From Filimonas effusa (lineage in GTDB: Bacteria; Bacteroidota; Bacteroidia; Chitinophagales; Chitinophagaceae): a stretch of DNA of 64,000 nucleotides. A program made the translations under genes and the position numbers. Below, piece by piece: positions 8,842-17,911 of the stretch (the first letter of the stretch is position 1; each line of letters starts with the position of its first letter). The DNA lies in NCBI RefSeq assembly GCF_004118675.1, contig NZ_SDHZ01000001.1, positions 682,001 through 746,000 on the forward strand. Direction: 5' to 3'. The notes under the pieces are model-generated. The model did no database searches, had not been told where the DNA came from, and saw only the letters and a program-made list of their open reading frames with translations.

Positions 8842-10236
8842 ATGAATAAAAATGTCTTCAAAATCGTATTGGCAGCGCTTTGTCTCCTGTCGATAAACGT
8901 CATAATCGCATCCGTAGCAAATAAGCTGTCCCGCGAAGTACCCGTAACAGAAATAACCATAAAGGCCCCGTTCGATATGCCGCGCATTAAAATGCCCGAT
9001 TTCAGCAGGTCCCCTAAGTTCAATATTACAAAATATGGTGCAGTACATAACGATAAACAAAAGACCTCCGAAGCAATCGCCAAAGCGATCGATGCCGCGA
9101 ATAAAGCCGGCGGCGGAATAGTGGTTATCCCGGCAGGAGAGTGGCTTACAGGTAAACTGCATCTCAAAAGCAACGTTAACCTCTATCTCGCCAAAAACGC
9201 CGTACTGCTGTTCTCCGATGATCCCGCCGATTACCTGCCTGCCGTTCACACCACATGGGAGGGACTGGAATGCTATAACTATTCACCTTTGATCTATGCT
9301 TACCAATGCCACAACATCGCCATCTCCGGCGAAGGAGAACTCAAAGCAAAACTCGATGGCTGGAAAGACTGGATGAAAAGACCACCCGCACACATGGCAA
9401 GCATAAAACGTTTGTACAACCTGGCCTGGGAATGTACTCCGGTAAAAGAACGGCAAATGGTGAACGATACCGCACACCTGCGTCCTCACTTCCTCCAGTT
9501 TAACCGCTGCGAAAACATCTCCGTAACAGGCATCACCATTACAAACAGCCCTTTCTGGACCATTCATCCTTATCTCTGCCGCAACGTAGTCTTAAGAAAT
9601 CTCAACATCTATGCCCATAGCCATAACAACGATGGCGTCGATCCCGAGATGAGCCAGAATGTGCTGGTAGAAAACTGCATTTTCGACCAGGGCGACGATG
9701 CAATAGCCATAAAGTCTGGAAGAAATCCCGAAGGCTGGCGTTTAAAAACGCCTTCAAAGAATATCGTGATCCGCAATTGCACCGTAAAGAACGGACACCA
9801 GCTCCTGGCCGTAGGCAGCGAATTATCAGGAGGCATCGAAAATGTTTGGGTCGATAGCTGTACTGTTGTCGATGGCGCCAAACTCTACCACCTGCTTTTT
9901 ATAAAAACAAATGAACGCATGGGCGGCTACGTGAAAAATATCCACTTCACGAATATTGCAGCCGGCAAAATAGACGAAGGTATCCTGGGTATTGAAACAG
10001 ATGTGCTGTACCAATGGCGCACGCTGGTGCCTACCTACGAACGCCGCCTTACACCTATCAGCGATATCTATCTCGATAACGTGAGCGCCAGCGAAGTCAA
10101 ATTCGTTTCAAGAATATTAGGCGAACAGGAACTGCCTGTCGAAAAAGTACACCTGAAAAATATTACTGCTAAAAAAATAACAGATAGGGAATATATTCAC
10201 AAAAACTCAAACCAGGTAACCATTCAGCCCAAATGA
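8842..10236 (+). CDS. Glycoside hydrolase family 28 (polygalacturonase-like), exported
   Basis: The 464-residue protein has an N-terminal hydrophobic signal (residues 5-24) and a right-handed beta-helix. GH28 catalytic signatures are in order: NNDG (262-265, here with Asn for the first Thr of NTDG), GDD (284-286), a GH pair near 318-319 and an IKT motif near 353. It also has the pectate-lyase-3-like start KYGAVHNDKQKTSEA. Enzymes of this family hydrolyse alpha-1,4-linked galacturonate or related residues in pectins. It would act in the periplasm or outside. It is not in a Sus operon here, but a GH115 gene and an esterase remnant lie within 3.5 kb, forming a loose carbohydrate cluster. Confidence 0.88.
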   Translation: MNKNVFKIVLAALCLLSINVIIASVANKLSREVPVTEITIKAPFDMPRIKMPDFSRSPKFNITKYGAVHNDKQKTSEAIAKAIDAANKAGGGIVVIPAGEWLTGKLHLKSNVNLYLAKNAVLLFSDDPADYLPAVHTTWEGLECYNYSPLIYAYQCHNIAISGEGELKAKLDGWKDWMKRPPAHMASIKRLYNLAWECTPVKERQMVNDTAHLRPHFLQFNRCENISVTGITITNSPFWTIHPYLCRNVVLRNLNIYAHSHNNDGVDPEMSQNVLVENCIFDQGDDAIAIKSGRNPEGWRLKTPSKNIVIRNCTVKNGHQLLAVGSELSGGIENVWVDSCTVVDGAKLYHLLFIKTNERMGGYVKNIHFTNIAAGKIDEGILGIETDVLYQWRTLVPTYERRLTPISDIYLDNVSASEVKFVSRILGEQELPVEKVHLKNITAKKITDREYIHKNSNQVTIQPK

Positions 10237-10331
10237 TAACCACGCGTAGCGACAAAAACGGTAACGCGTGTTCTCCCGGGTATGGCTGCAGGTCATTTTA
10301 TTGATGTATTCGCTCTGATTACAAAACTCAT

Positions 10332-10856
10332 TTAAAACGCAATCCCAAATTGAAAGCCGATTGCTACAGTAGAAGGCTGATTGTTGCCGAACCTGGCAGG
10401 TACTGGAAGCGCAATAAAATAGTTGTAGTCTTTCGATCTTTTAATGATCTTATTGAGTACCGGTGTTACGCCATATCTGCCCGACGTTTCAAAGGCTAAT
10501 CGGTTAGCCAGCGTAAAACCATGTCCCAGGGAAACCAGTAAGCCCGGATGAAACAGTAGGTTATTCATTTTGCTCGTCCCTTCTGCCGCGCGGATGAAGG
10601 GAACGATCTCGAATGTGAAACCTGTCTTCTGGCTTTTCCAGATATTGATGCCCACAGGTAAACCTCCTACATAAGCTCCGTCAAAATTTGTATGCGCTCC
10701 GCCATTGCCAAAGGTCACAATCGGATGCATGATACCGGCATAACCAGTGATCTTCGGGTAAATCGTAGTGTTGGTTTGGGCACTGGTAAACTTAAATGGA
10801 ATGCTGTACATAACAATTGACAGCACAATAGCTTTGTGAATGGCAGTTACTTTCAT
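10332..10856 (-). CDS. Exported hypothetical protein, probable outer-membrane barrel
   Basis: The 174-residue protein has a signal peptide cleaved after about residue 26 (FKFTSAQ). The mature part is rich in Gly and aromatic residues in alternating strands (ITGYAGIMHPIVTF, GFTFEIVPFIRAA, TVAIGFQFGIAF). It ends in Phe, which is typical of outer-membrane barrels. No named family was recognised. It is convergent with the GH28 gene. Confidence 0.6.
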   Translation of the reverse strand: MKVTAIHKAIVLSIVMYSIPFKFTSAQTNTTIYPKITGYAGIMHPIVTFGNGGAHTNFDGAYVGGLPVGINIWKSQKTGFTFEIVPFIRAAEGTSKMNNLLFHPGLLVSLGHGFTLANRLAFETSGRYGVTPVLNKIIKRSKDYNYFIALPVPARFGNNQPSTVAIGFQFGIAF

Positions 10857-10921
10857 GTCGTGTTTGCTAAATGAATAAACTGCAATGCTATCCCGTTTCC
10901 ATATCCTGAAATAGAATAGAA

Positions 10922-11782
10922 TTAACTATTGGAATCCTTTTTACCTTTTAATAGCTTTTTTTTGAATTCAGAAGGCGTTTCTCCCATTTGTTGCTTAAAA
11001 ATGCGGGTAAAATGACTTTGATCCGAAAATCCGGTAAGGTAGGCTACCTCCGTGAGAGAATAACTGGATGTCTTAAGAAGTGTAATAGAACGTTCAATCC
11101 GCAATTTCCGTATATAGTCACCATACGATAGGTTGTCGAAGTATTTGGAGAACTCCCTGGAAACATACGATGGATTCACATCGAGGTCTTTCGACAAATC
11201 CTTTAACGTAAGGCTGAAGTTGGTATCGATTTGATCCTGGATAAGCGATCTTAATTCCATTACCCAGTCAGGTGTTTTTGGGTTGTCTTTGTTACGAATG
11301 TACCTGTTGAATATTTCTAACAGCATTTGCTCTGCCGGGCCCGCCTGGGTATGTTTCAGATGGTGCAGGTGTTTAGCCCACGTATAAAGACCGTCATATA
11401 TGGTCATGCCCATGTCCAGCAAATGATGATCGTCCCTGATATTATCGGCAAGCCCGGCGAAAATAGCTTCCAGGCCGGCAGCCTGGGGGGCAAAATCATG
11501 CCGGTCAGTGTCAGCTCCTCTTATAATAGCCGCCATCCGGTTAAGGGCCGGATCATTTAAACGATGCTTTTTTAGAAAGTAGTCGAACGTACACTTGCCT
11601 TCATAATGAGTATATTCCACTCCCGGGATGTCGAACGGAGTGGCCTTTAATTGCTCCGCTTGTGGTAGTACCTCCTGAAATGGCACATAAATGATTTCTG
11701 CTTCAGGATCTATAAAACGTTTTATAAGCCACGGGCAGGCTATCCTGTCTATCTTCGGACGTTCACGGGTGATCCACTTCAT
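10922..11782 (-). CDS. ChrB C-terminal domain fused to AraC-type DNA-binding domain
   Basis: The 286-residue protein has two parts. Residues 1-145 match the chromate-resistance ChrB C-terminal domain (PF09828): WITRERPKIDRIACPWLI, ATPFDIPGVEYTH, CTFDYFL, IIRGADTDRHDFAPQAAGL and YDGLYTWAKHL. Residues about 178-276 are a two-helix-turn-helix AraC domain (LSKDLDVNPSYVSREFSKYF and VAYLTGFSDQSHFTRIFKQ). In known ChrB proteins the N-terminal half regulates and the C-terminal half senses chromate; here an AraC module lies after it. It may be a metal- or stress-sensing regulator. No chrA transporter is nearby. The fusion is seen directly; the ligand is inference. Confidence 0.85.
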   Translation of the reverse strand: MKWITRERPKIDRIACPWLIKRFIDPEAEIIYVPFQEVLPQAEQLKATPFDIPGVEYTHYEGKCTFDYFLKKHRLNDPALNRMAAIIRGADTDRHDFAPQAAGLEAIFAGLADNIRDDHHLLDMGMTIYDGLYTWAKHLHHLKHTQAGPAEQMLLEIFNRYIRNKDNPKTPDWVMELRSLIQDQIDTNFSLTLKDLSKDLDVNPSYVSREFSKYFDNLSYGDYIRKLRIERSITLLKTSSYSLTEVAYLTGFSDQSHFTRIFKQQMGETPSEFKKKLLKGKKDSNS

Positions 11783-11883
11783 TGTTACTGTTTTGCTGTC
11801 TGTACACGCCTAAAATAATGAATCTGTTACATTGTTTTAAGGAATGTTTTCTGCTCCATCGCCTTTACGCTGCCTCCATATGA

Positions 11884-12114
11884 TCACGCCATCTGCGTTA
11901 TTCGGTCGGCGTCCGGCCGCACAGTAACACGTGCATTCCAGTCTGTTAATATGGTGATCGTTTGCCCCGGGCTTCCTGTTCCCCAAATGGTTACTTTTTC
12001 ATTCTGCTGTAATATCATGTGGTTCGGGAAAAGCGATGGTAATTTGATCGCCGAAAAACAGGGGCTTGCAAATAACGCAAGCAGCATCGCTACAACAGCT
12101 GCTCTATACATCAT
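11884..12114 (-). pseudogene. Remnant of a sialate O-acetylesterase gene
   Basis: A 76-codon frame has a signal peptide (MMYRAAVVAMLLALFASPCFSA). The N-terminal signature of secreted sialate O-acetylesterases follows: IKLPSLFPNHMILQQ, then VTIWGTGSPGQTITI and a Trp. Intact family members have about 450-650 residues; here the frame ends after 76 codons, and the next 100 bases hold no continuation. The catalytic SGNH serine region is missing. It lies divergent from the GH115 gene, the kind of enzyme such esterases often accompany. A large internal or 3' deletion is the simplest explanation. Confidence 0.6.
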
Positions 12115-12298
12115 ATTGGCAATTTACAAGAGAATTATGACTGATACGAAAGACAAGTTTTCGGTCAAACTTTCAAACTTTAGGTCAATCATTTCTCCGG
12201 CAAAATCCATTCATTATTTCGTACTTTAAGATCAAACTTTTCCAGGTAGTATATGTCAGATACAAAGTAAATATCTTCATACCCGATTCAACAACGAT

Positions 12299-14764
12299 AT
12301 GCTTAAGTCCAGAATGATGCAATACAGTCCAGCTTTGCCCTCCTCATTTGTAAATGTCTTTCGTCGTGTAGCAATAGCACTTTGCTTTTGGCTGCCCACA
12401 CTAACGCTTCCGGCGCAGTCGTTTTCGTTCTCTAAAGGAAAACCGGTGACAATAGTGTATAGCCCCGATGCGCCTGAACTCGATGCTATCGTTGCGCATC
12501 TGCTGGCAAAAGACCTGCAGGCCGCTATGAACATTCATGCTGCCATTACAGCCGGCCCCGTAAAAGCCAAAGGCGACCTTATTGTTATCGGTACAGCAGC
12601 ATCCCGGTTAGTTCAAAGCTATCTCCCCCAAAAAACACCCGTTCTGCAAAAGCTGGAAGGGAAATGGGAATGTTACGCCTGGAACATCGCAACCAACCCT
12701 TCCGATCCCGCCTCAAAACTTTTTGTCATAGCCGGAAGCGATACAAGGGGCACAGCCTACGGCGTCTTTGCGCTTTCCGAAAAGCTCGGCGTCTCTCCAT
12801 GGTCATGGTGGGCCGATGTGCCGGTACAGCCTAAACAAAAGCTTACGATTACCGAAACCGGGTATTGCTCAACTCCCCCTGCTGTAAAATATCGCGGCAT
12901 CTTCCTTAACGATGAAGACTGGGGACTAACACCCTGGAGTACCTTCACCTACGAACCCGGCATTCCACTCAGGGGAAATGCAAAAGGTTCGATAGGCCCT
13001 GAAACCTATGCCCGCATCTTCGAACTTTTACTTCGCCTGCGCGCCAACAGTATCTGGCCTGCAATGCACGAATCCACAACAGCATTTTACCTTACACCTG
13101 GTAATAAGGAGGTCGCAGATAAATATAATATCGTTGTAGGTACCTCACATTGTGAACCCCTTATGAGAAATAGCGCTGTTGAATGGGATCTTACGCAGAA
13201 AGGAGATTACAACTATAAAACCAATAAAGAAGGAATGCTTTCCTATTGGGAAGAAAGGCTGAAAGAACTTAAGAATTCGGAAAATATGTTCACCATAGGC
13301 CTGCGCGGTAAACACGATGGCAAAATGCAGGGCGTGAATACACCCGAAGAAAATAAAACTGTTTTGGCACAGGTCCTCCACGATCAACGCCTGCTTCTCC
13401 AAAAGTATATCGATAAAGATCTCACAAAAATACCCCAGGTCTTTATCCCCTATAAAGAAGTGTTGGATGCTTACAACGATGGTTTGGAAGTGCCCGGTGA
13501 AGTAACGCTCATCTGGTGCGACGATAACTACGGTTATCTTTCGCATTTCCCAAATGAAAAAGAACAGGCGCGTAGCGGCGGCAACGGCATTTACTATCAT
13601 GCCTCTTACTGGGGAAGGCCACACGACTATCTATGGCTAGGCACTGCAAACCCGGCATTGATCTATCACCAGATGCAACTGGCTTATGAGAAAAAAGCCC
13701 GCGAAATATGGATCCTAAATGTCGGTGATATCAAGCCGCTCGAATACCAGGTCGAACTATTTATGAACATGGCATGGGATATAGAAAAAGTGCGTTCACA
13801 AACCCCCGCAGGTCATCTCCGCCAATGGCTTTCACGGGAATTCGGAGCAGTGCATGCCAAAAAACTGTTGCCCGTAATGCAGGAATACTATCGTCTGGCA
13901 TATGTCCGTAAGCCCGAGTTCATGGGTAATACAAGAACCGAAGAAAAAGATCCGGCTTATTCCGTTATCAGTGATTTGCCCTGGAATGAAATGGAAATTG
14001 AAAACAGGTTGAGTGCCTATGATACTTTATCTCAAACTGTACAGCAAATAGCAACGGAAATACCGTCAGCAAGTCTGCCTGCTTTCTTCGAACTGATTCA
14101 ATACCCCGTACAGGCGGCAACACAAATGAACCGTAAACTCCTGTATGCCCAGTTGGCCCGCCACGGCAAAGCAAATTGGCAACAGTCCGATCGTGCTTAC
14201 GATAGCATCATCTCCCTTACAAATAAATATGCTTCCCTGCTAAATGGTAAATGGGGGCGGATGATGGACTGCCAGCCCAGGAAATTACCCGTTTTCGAAA
14301 AAGTACAGCAAACAACAGCAGCATCCCCGCTGCCTGCATATAATAAACCAGCCTGTTTGCTAAACGGAACAGACTTTATCTCCATATCCAAAGAACAGTT
14401 CAAAAATAAACCAATTGGCTTGGGGTACCAGGGTAAAGCATTGGCATTAAAGAAAGCAACAAAAGTATCCTGTAACCTAAAAGCAATTGCTGCCGATTCA
14501 GTGCTGGTTGAATTGAGGCTTTTACCCAATCATCCTGTTGCGGGAGACGAACTGCGTTTTAAAGTAGAACTGAACGGTGCTGCTTCAAGCGCAATATCAT
14601 ATAAAACACACGACAGGAGCGAGGAATGGAAAGAGAATGTACTGCGTAATCAGGCCATCCGCTCAATAGTGCTGCCTGTAAGTCGCATAAAAGAAAATCT
14701 GTTGACAATAGAGGCCTTGGATGAAGGTGTGGTGATCGATCAGGTGCTTATTTACCACCGTTGA
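12299..14764 (+). CDS. Glycoside hydrolase family 115 (alpha-glucuronidase), exported
   Basis: The 821-residue protein has a signal segment (residues about 20-40, ending LPAQS). It carries the segments of GH115 (PF15979): AGSDTRGTAYGVFALSEKLG, SPWSWWADVPV, KYRGIFLNDEDWGL, LLRLRANSIWPAMHE, TSHCEPLMRN, GLRGKHDGKM and IWCDDNYGYL. The C-terminal 120 residues look like the accessory beta-sandwich of the family. GH115 enzymes remove (4-O-methyl-)glucuronic acid side chains from glucuronoxylan. It stands alone, divergent from the esterase remnant; a DJ-1 gene follows 69 bp downstream. Confidence 0.92.
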   Translation: MLKSRMMQYSPALPSSFVNVFRRVAIALCFWLPTLTLPAQSFSFSKGKPVTIVYSPDAPELDAIVAHLLAKDLQAAMNIHAAITAGPVKAKGDLIVIGTAASRLVQSYLPQKTPVLQKLEGKWECYAWNIATNPSDPASKLFVIAGSDTRGTAYGVFALSEKLGVSPWSWWADVPVQPKQKLTITETGYCSTPPAVKYRGIFLNDEDWGLTPWSTFTYEPGIPLRGNAKGSIGPETYARIFELLLRLRANSIWPAMHESTTAFYLTPGNKEVADKYNIVVGTSHCEPLMRNSAVEWDLTQKGDYNYKTNKEGMLSYWEERLKELKNSENMFTIGLRGKHDGKMQGVNTPEENKTVLAQVLHDQRLLLQKYIDKDLTKIPQVFIPYKEVLDAYNDGLEVPGEVTLIWCDDNYGYLSHFPNEKEQARSGGNGIYYHASYWGRPHDYLWLGTANPALIYHQMQLAYEKKAREIWILNVGDIKPLEYQVELFMNMAWDIEKVRSQTPAGHLRQWLSREFGAVHAKKLLPVMQEYYRLAYVRKPEFMGNTRTEEKDPAYSVISDLPWNEMEIENRLSAYDTLSQTVQQIATEIPSASLPAFFELIQYPVQAATQMNRKLLYAQLARHGKANWQQSDRAYDSIISLTNKYASLLNGKWGRMMDCQPRKLPVFEKVQQTTAASPLPAYNKPACLLNGTDFISISKEQFKNKPIGLGYQGKALALKKATKVSCNLKAIAADSVLVELRLLPNHPVAGDELRFKVELNGAASSAISYKTHDRSEEWKENVLRNQAIRSIVLPVSRIKENLLTIEALDEGVVIDQVLIYHR

Positions 14765-14833
14765 TTATCTTGCGGCTTAAACCAGTTGATTGTTTACATG
14801 GCCTCAGAACTGCCTCAATAAAAACATCCAAAA

Positions 14834-15475
14834 ATGAACGACAGCGCCAGGGAACATAGAAACCCGATCACACATTATTCAAAACCCATAGAGGTTGGTA
14901 TTTTTATTTTTGACGAAGTGGAAGTGCTGGATTTTGCTGGCCCTTTTGAGGTGCTTTCGCTTGCTGCTGAAAATGGTGCGAAGTGCTTTCATGTATGTAC
15001 CATTGCGGTGAATAACGCCAGGGTAGTAGCAAGAAATGGACTTCAGGTGCTGCCTGATTATTCTTTTGACGATGAAAAACACATGGATATTCTCATTGTC
15101 CCCGGAGGCCATGGGGCACAGCGGGAACGTAAAAACAGCGCTGTCATTGAATGGATAAAAAAGGTCGATAAAACTACCACGATCACTGCCTCCGTTTGTA
15201 CCGGGGCATTGATACTTGCAGAAACGAAGCTGCTGGATAATAAAAAGGCGACAACACACTGGATGTATTTCAATCAGGTAGAAGAAGAATATCCCGCCAT
15301 TGAAATGATCAGGAATACCAAATATGTAGAAGATGGAAAGATCATAACATCCGCTGGCATCTCCGCCGGGATCGATATGTCATTTTTTATAGTGCAGAAA
15401 TTGCTCGGCAAAAATGTAGCGGTAGAAACTGCAAAGAGAATGGAGTATGATATTACTTTCTCTGCAGATGTCTAG
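14834..15475 (+). CDS. DJ-1/PfpI (glutamine amidotransferase-like) family protein
   Basis: The 213-residue protein has the DJ-1/PfpI fold: FDEVEVLDFAGPFEVL near the start, MDILIVPGGHG, the nucleophile elbow Cys122 in ASVCTGALILAE and His142 in THW. The sequence resembles the half of AraC-type GATase1 regulators that lacks the DNA-binding domain, so it could be an isonitrile hydratase-like or regulatory protein. It has no signal peptide. It lies 69 bp after GH115 but is unlikely to be functionally tied to it. A hairpin terminator follows. Confidence 0.85.
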   Translation: MNDSAREHRNPITHYSKPIEVGIFIFDEVEVLDFAGPFEVLSLAAENGAKCFHVCTIAVNNARVVARNGLQVLPDYSFDDEKHMDILIVPGGHGAQRERKNSAVIEWIKKVDKTTTITASVCTGALILAETKLLDNKKATTHWMYFNQVEEEYPAIEMIRNTKYVEDGKIITSAGISAGIDMSFFIVQKLLGKNVAVETAKRMEYDITFSADV

Positions 15476-15522
15476 TGCCTCATAAGGCAGCTCCTAAGAT
15501 CATTCAATAAGTTATAAAACGC

Positions 15523-15547
15523 AAAACCCGCGACTAGCGCGGGTTTT
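15523..15547. terminator. Hairpin terminator shared by the DJ-1 gene and tRNA-Asp
   Basis: A perfect 10-bp stem, AAAACCCGCG / CGCGGGTTTT, has a 5-base loop. It lies right after the minus-strand tRNA-Asp and downstream of the plus-strand DJ-1 gene, so it can terminate both. Confidence 0.8.
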
Positions 15548-15549
15548 AG

Positions 15550-15623
15550 CGGACTGGACGGGACTCGAACCCGCGACCTCCGCCGTGACAGGGCGGCATT
15601 CTAACCAACTGAACTACCAATCC
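15550..15623 (-). tRNA. tRNA-Asp (GTC), copy 1
   Basis: The 74-base cloverleaf has acceptor stem GGATTGG / CCAGTCC with discriminator G, D-loop, anticodon stem CCGCC / GGCGG around loop CTGTCAC (anticodon GTC) and T-arm GCGGG-TTCGAGT-CCCGT. It is identical to the copy at 20131-20204, which lies in the opposite direction. The CCA end is not encoded. Confidence 0.96.
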
Positions 15624-15642
15624 TTTTTCCTTTAACGGGTGG

Positions 15643-15675
15643 CAAATATAGCGCTATTCATTTCATTCCACCAAA
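15643..15675 (-). promoter_or_regulatory. Promoter of tRNA-Asp copy 1
   Basis: On the minus strand TTTG (15672-15675) is followed after 21 bases by TATATTTG (15643-15650), matching the Bacteroidota sigma-ABfr consensus TTTG / TAnnTTTG. The tRNA begins 20 bases further on. Confidence 0.75.
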
Positions 15676-15730
15676 TTAATCTCGCATATTTTTTGCCGCT
15701 GAATAACTATGTATTGTCGTCTTGGTTTAT

Positions 15731-16630
15731 TCACAAAGGTTGCTTCTCAAATATCTCCTTGATCATCGCTATCTCCCGTTCGTACATCGTTCTTTTGCGC
15801 GTCCCGAAATGTAATGTGTTCTCGATAATATTATCTCCCTCCCAGGCCAGCTTCAGTCTGCCCGAACGTATCTCTTCACGGCATAAGAAATCAGGTATGA
15901 CCGAAAAGCCTTCGCCGCCGCTAAGACATCGAACGATGGAGCTGATATTGGGAACAATATAGTTGGGCTTGAAATCTACATGCCGCTTGAAATGCTGCTG
16001 CCAGAACTTCTTCATATGTTCCATATCGGCCGCGGTGCTATACCATACCTGCTGCTTTAGCCATTGTTCCGCCTCCTCCATTTTGCCGTTCTTAAGCAAA
16101 GTGTTGAATCCCTTCAGGTTGGTCTTCGATCCGCTTACCAATATGATCCGCTCTTTAGAAAACGCTTTAAACTCCAGGTTCTTTTGCGTGCCTCGCTGTG
16201 GTGTGATGATTAGATCCAGCAGCCCCTTGTCCAGGTCGCTGATCATTTGCGGATATTCTCCGAATTTGATGATCACGTTAAATGGTAGTGAAGAAATATG
16301 CCGCTCCAAGGTAAACTGGAAAGTCTCGAAACACATCCCTATGCTTATCGTAGCCCGGTCTATCATCGTGCTTTTATGAAACAGTTGTTCTGCCATCTCC
16401 AGCCGGCTGAGCGACTCCAGTACAAAATTATATAACACTTTACCCCGTTCGGTAGGAACCATCTTCTTCGCCGACCGGTCAAAAAGCTTATACCCTGTAT
16501 ACGCCTCCAGCGAACTCAGGTGCAAACTCACACCAGGCTGCGAAATATAAAGCGACTGCGCCGCACCGGTTAACGTTTCCTGCTCATAGATGGCTTTAAA
16601 AGTTCTCAGCCATTCCAGGTTCATTAGCAT
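15731..16630 (-). CDS. LysR-family transcriptional regulator
   Basis: The 299-residue protein has an N-terminal winged helix-turn-helix (residues 1-60, LEWLRTFKAIYEQETLTGAA and YISQPGVSLHLSSLE) and a C-terminal substrate-binding regulatory domain (about 90-290). It is divergent from the two Old Yellow Enzyme genes with 135 bp between start codons, the standard layout for a LysR regulator and its target. An ATGAT-CT-ATCAT inverted repeat (16629-16640) overlaps its own start codon and may mark autoregulation. The inducer is unknown; an electrophile or quinone would fit the target enzymes. Confidence 0.9.
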   Translation of the reverse strand: MLMNLEWLRTFKAIYEQETLTGAAQSLYISQPGVSLHLSSLEAYTGYKLFDRSAKKMVPTERGKVLYNFVLESLSRLEMAEQLFHKSTMIDRATISIGMCFETFQFTLERHISSLPFNVIIKFGEYPQMISDLDKGLLDLIITPQRGTQKNLEFKAFSKERIILVSGSKTNLKGFNTLLKNGKMEEAEQWLKQQVWYSTAADMEHMKKFWQQHFKRHVDFKPNYIVPNISSIVRCLSGGEGFSVIPDFLCREEIRSGRLKLAWEGDNIIENTLHFGTRKRTMYEREIAMIKEIFEKQPL

Positions 16631-16765
16631 GATCTATCATTTTTCTGATGCAAATCTATAAATTAAGCTATTAGGATAATAAGGAAAGGCGCAGGAAATT
16701 TGTATCCGGAAACAAAAAATAAGACAAATAGGATCCGGAAATTATCTAATCAAAACACAGGAAAT

Positions 16766-17887
16766 ATGTTATTTACACCATATACGCTAGGTCATCTTTC
16801 CCTGCCCAACAGGATCGTAATGCCGCCCATGACCCGTTCCCGCGCCGCAGCAGGAGAAGTGGCAACGCCGCTGATGGCGGAATATTATGCCCAACGCGCC
16901 TCCGCAGGCCTGTTGATCTCCGAAGGAACCCAGATCAGCCGCCAGGGCCAGGGTTATGCCTGGACACCCGGTATGTTTGCGCCGGAGCAGATCAAAGGCT
17001 GGCAGCAGGTAACGGAGGCGGTACACCGCAATGGCGGCCGCATTTTCGCCCAACTCTGGCATGTAGGCCGCGTTTCCCACACCTCCTTACAGCCCAATGG
17101 CGACGCCCCCGTTTCTCCTTCCGCTATCCTTGCCGAGGGAGTGAAAGTTTTTGTCGATCCTCACGGTAATGGCCCGCAAGCCGGTGCCGGCGAAATGATC
17201 CAGCATTCGATGCCCCGCGAACTCACTATCCCGGAAATCAAGGCTATTGTCGAAGAGTATGCTCAGGCAGCCAGGAACGCCATTGCCGCCGGCTTCGATG
17301 GTGTAGAGTTGCATGGCGCCAATGGTTATCTCATAGAGCAGTTTATCGACTCTCAAACCAATCGTCGCACTGATGAATATGGTGGTTCCCTCGAAAACCG
17401 CTTACGCTTTCTGAAAGAAGTGACCGCCGCTGTAGCTGATGCTATTGGGAAAGAAAGGGTAGGGGTGCGCCAGGCGCCGTTAACAACCCTTATGGGCGCA
17501 ATAGACGATCATCCCGAAGAAACCTATATCGCCGCCGCCCGCATTCTGGACGAGATTGGCATCGCCTATATCCACATAGCAGAAGCCGATTGGGATAATG
17601 CCCCGGTAATGCCTGTAGCCTTCAAAGAAGCCTATCGCAAAGCCTTCTCAGGTACATTGATCTATGCCGGCAAATACACGCTCGAAAGGGCAGAAGAAGC
17701 CCTGCAAAACAACTGGGCCGATCTTATTGCCTTTGGCCGTCCTTTTATCGCCAATCCCGATCTGCCTTACCGCTTACAGCATAACCTGCCGCTGAACACC
17801 CCGGATCGCACAAGCTTCTTTGGCGGAGGTGCCAATGGTTACACCGATTATCCAACCTATCTCCCCAAAGAAAAAGCCACAGTTTAA
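16766..17887 (+). CDS. Old Yellow Enzyme family FMN-dependent alkene reductase, copy 1
   Basis: The 373-residue protein is a TIM-barrel flavoprotein of the NADH:flavin oxidoreductase/OYE family (PF00724). FMN and substrate motifs include RIVMPPMTRSRA, QLWHVGRVSH, FDGVELHGANGYLIEQF, DEYGGSLENR and LIAFGRPFIANPDL. It should reduce electrophilic C=C bonds with NAD(P)H. The usual RLSP motif is replaced by RQAP, close to the FMN phosphate/substrate face; the effect is unknown. I chose ATG 16766 (MLFTPYTLGHL), where family alignment begins, over the upstream in-frame start at 16700. It is followed 24 bp later by a paralogue and is divergent from a LysR gene. Confidence 0.92.
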   Translation: MLFTPYTLGHLSLPNRIVMPPMTRSRAAAGEVATPLMAEYYAQRASAGLLISEGTQISRQGQGYAWTPGMFAPEQIKGWQQVTEAVHRNGGRIFAQLWHVGRVSHTSLQPNGDAPVSPSAILAEGVKVFVDPHGNGPQAGAGEMIQHSMPRELTIPEIKAIVEEYAQAARNAIAAGFDGVELHGANGYLIEQFIDSQTNRRTDEYGGSLENRLRFLKEVTAAVADAIGKERVGVRQAPLTTLMGAIDDHPEETYIAAARILDEIGIAYIHIAEADWDNAPVMPVAFKEAYRKAFSGTLIYAGKYTLERAEEALQNNWADLIAFGRPFIANPDLPYRLQHNLPLNTPDRTSFFGGGANGYTDYPTYLPKEKATV

Positions 17888-17911
17888 GCACAACTATTAA
17901 AATAACAACAC

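Noticed and set aside
10241-10270. CACGCGT / ACGCGTG inverted repeat after the GH28 gene as a terminator
   Set aside because: The stem is only seven base pairs with a 16-base loop and there is no T-tract, so it is too weak to call.
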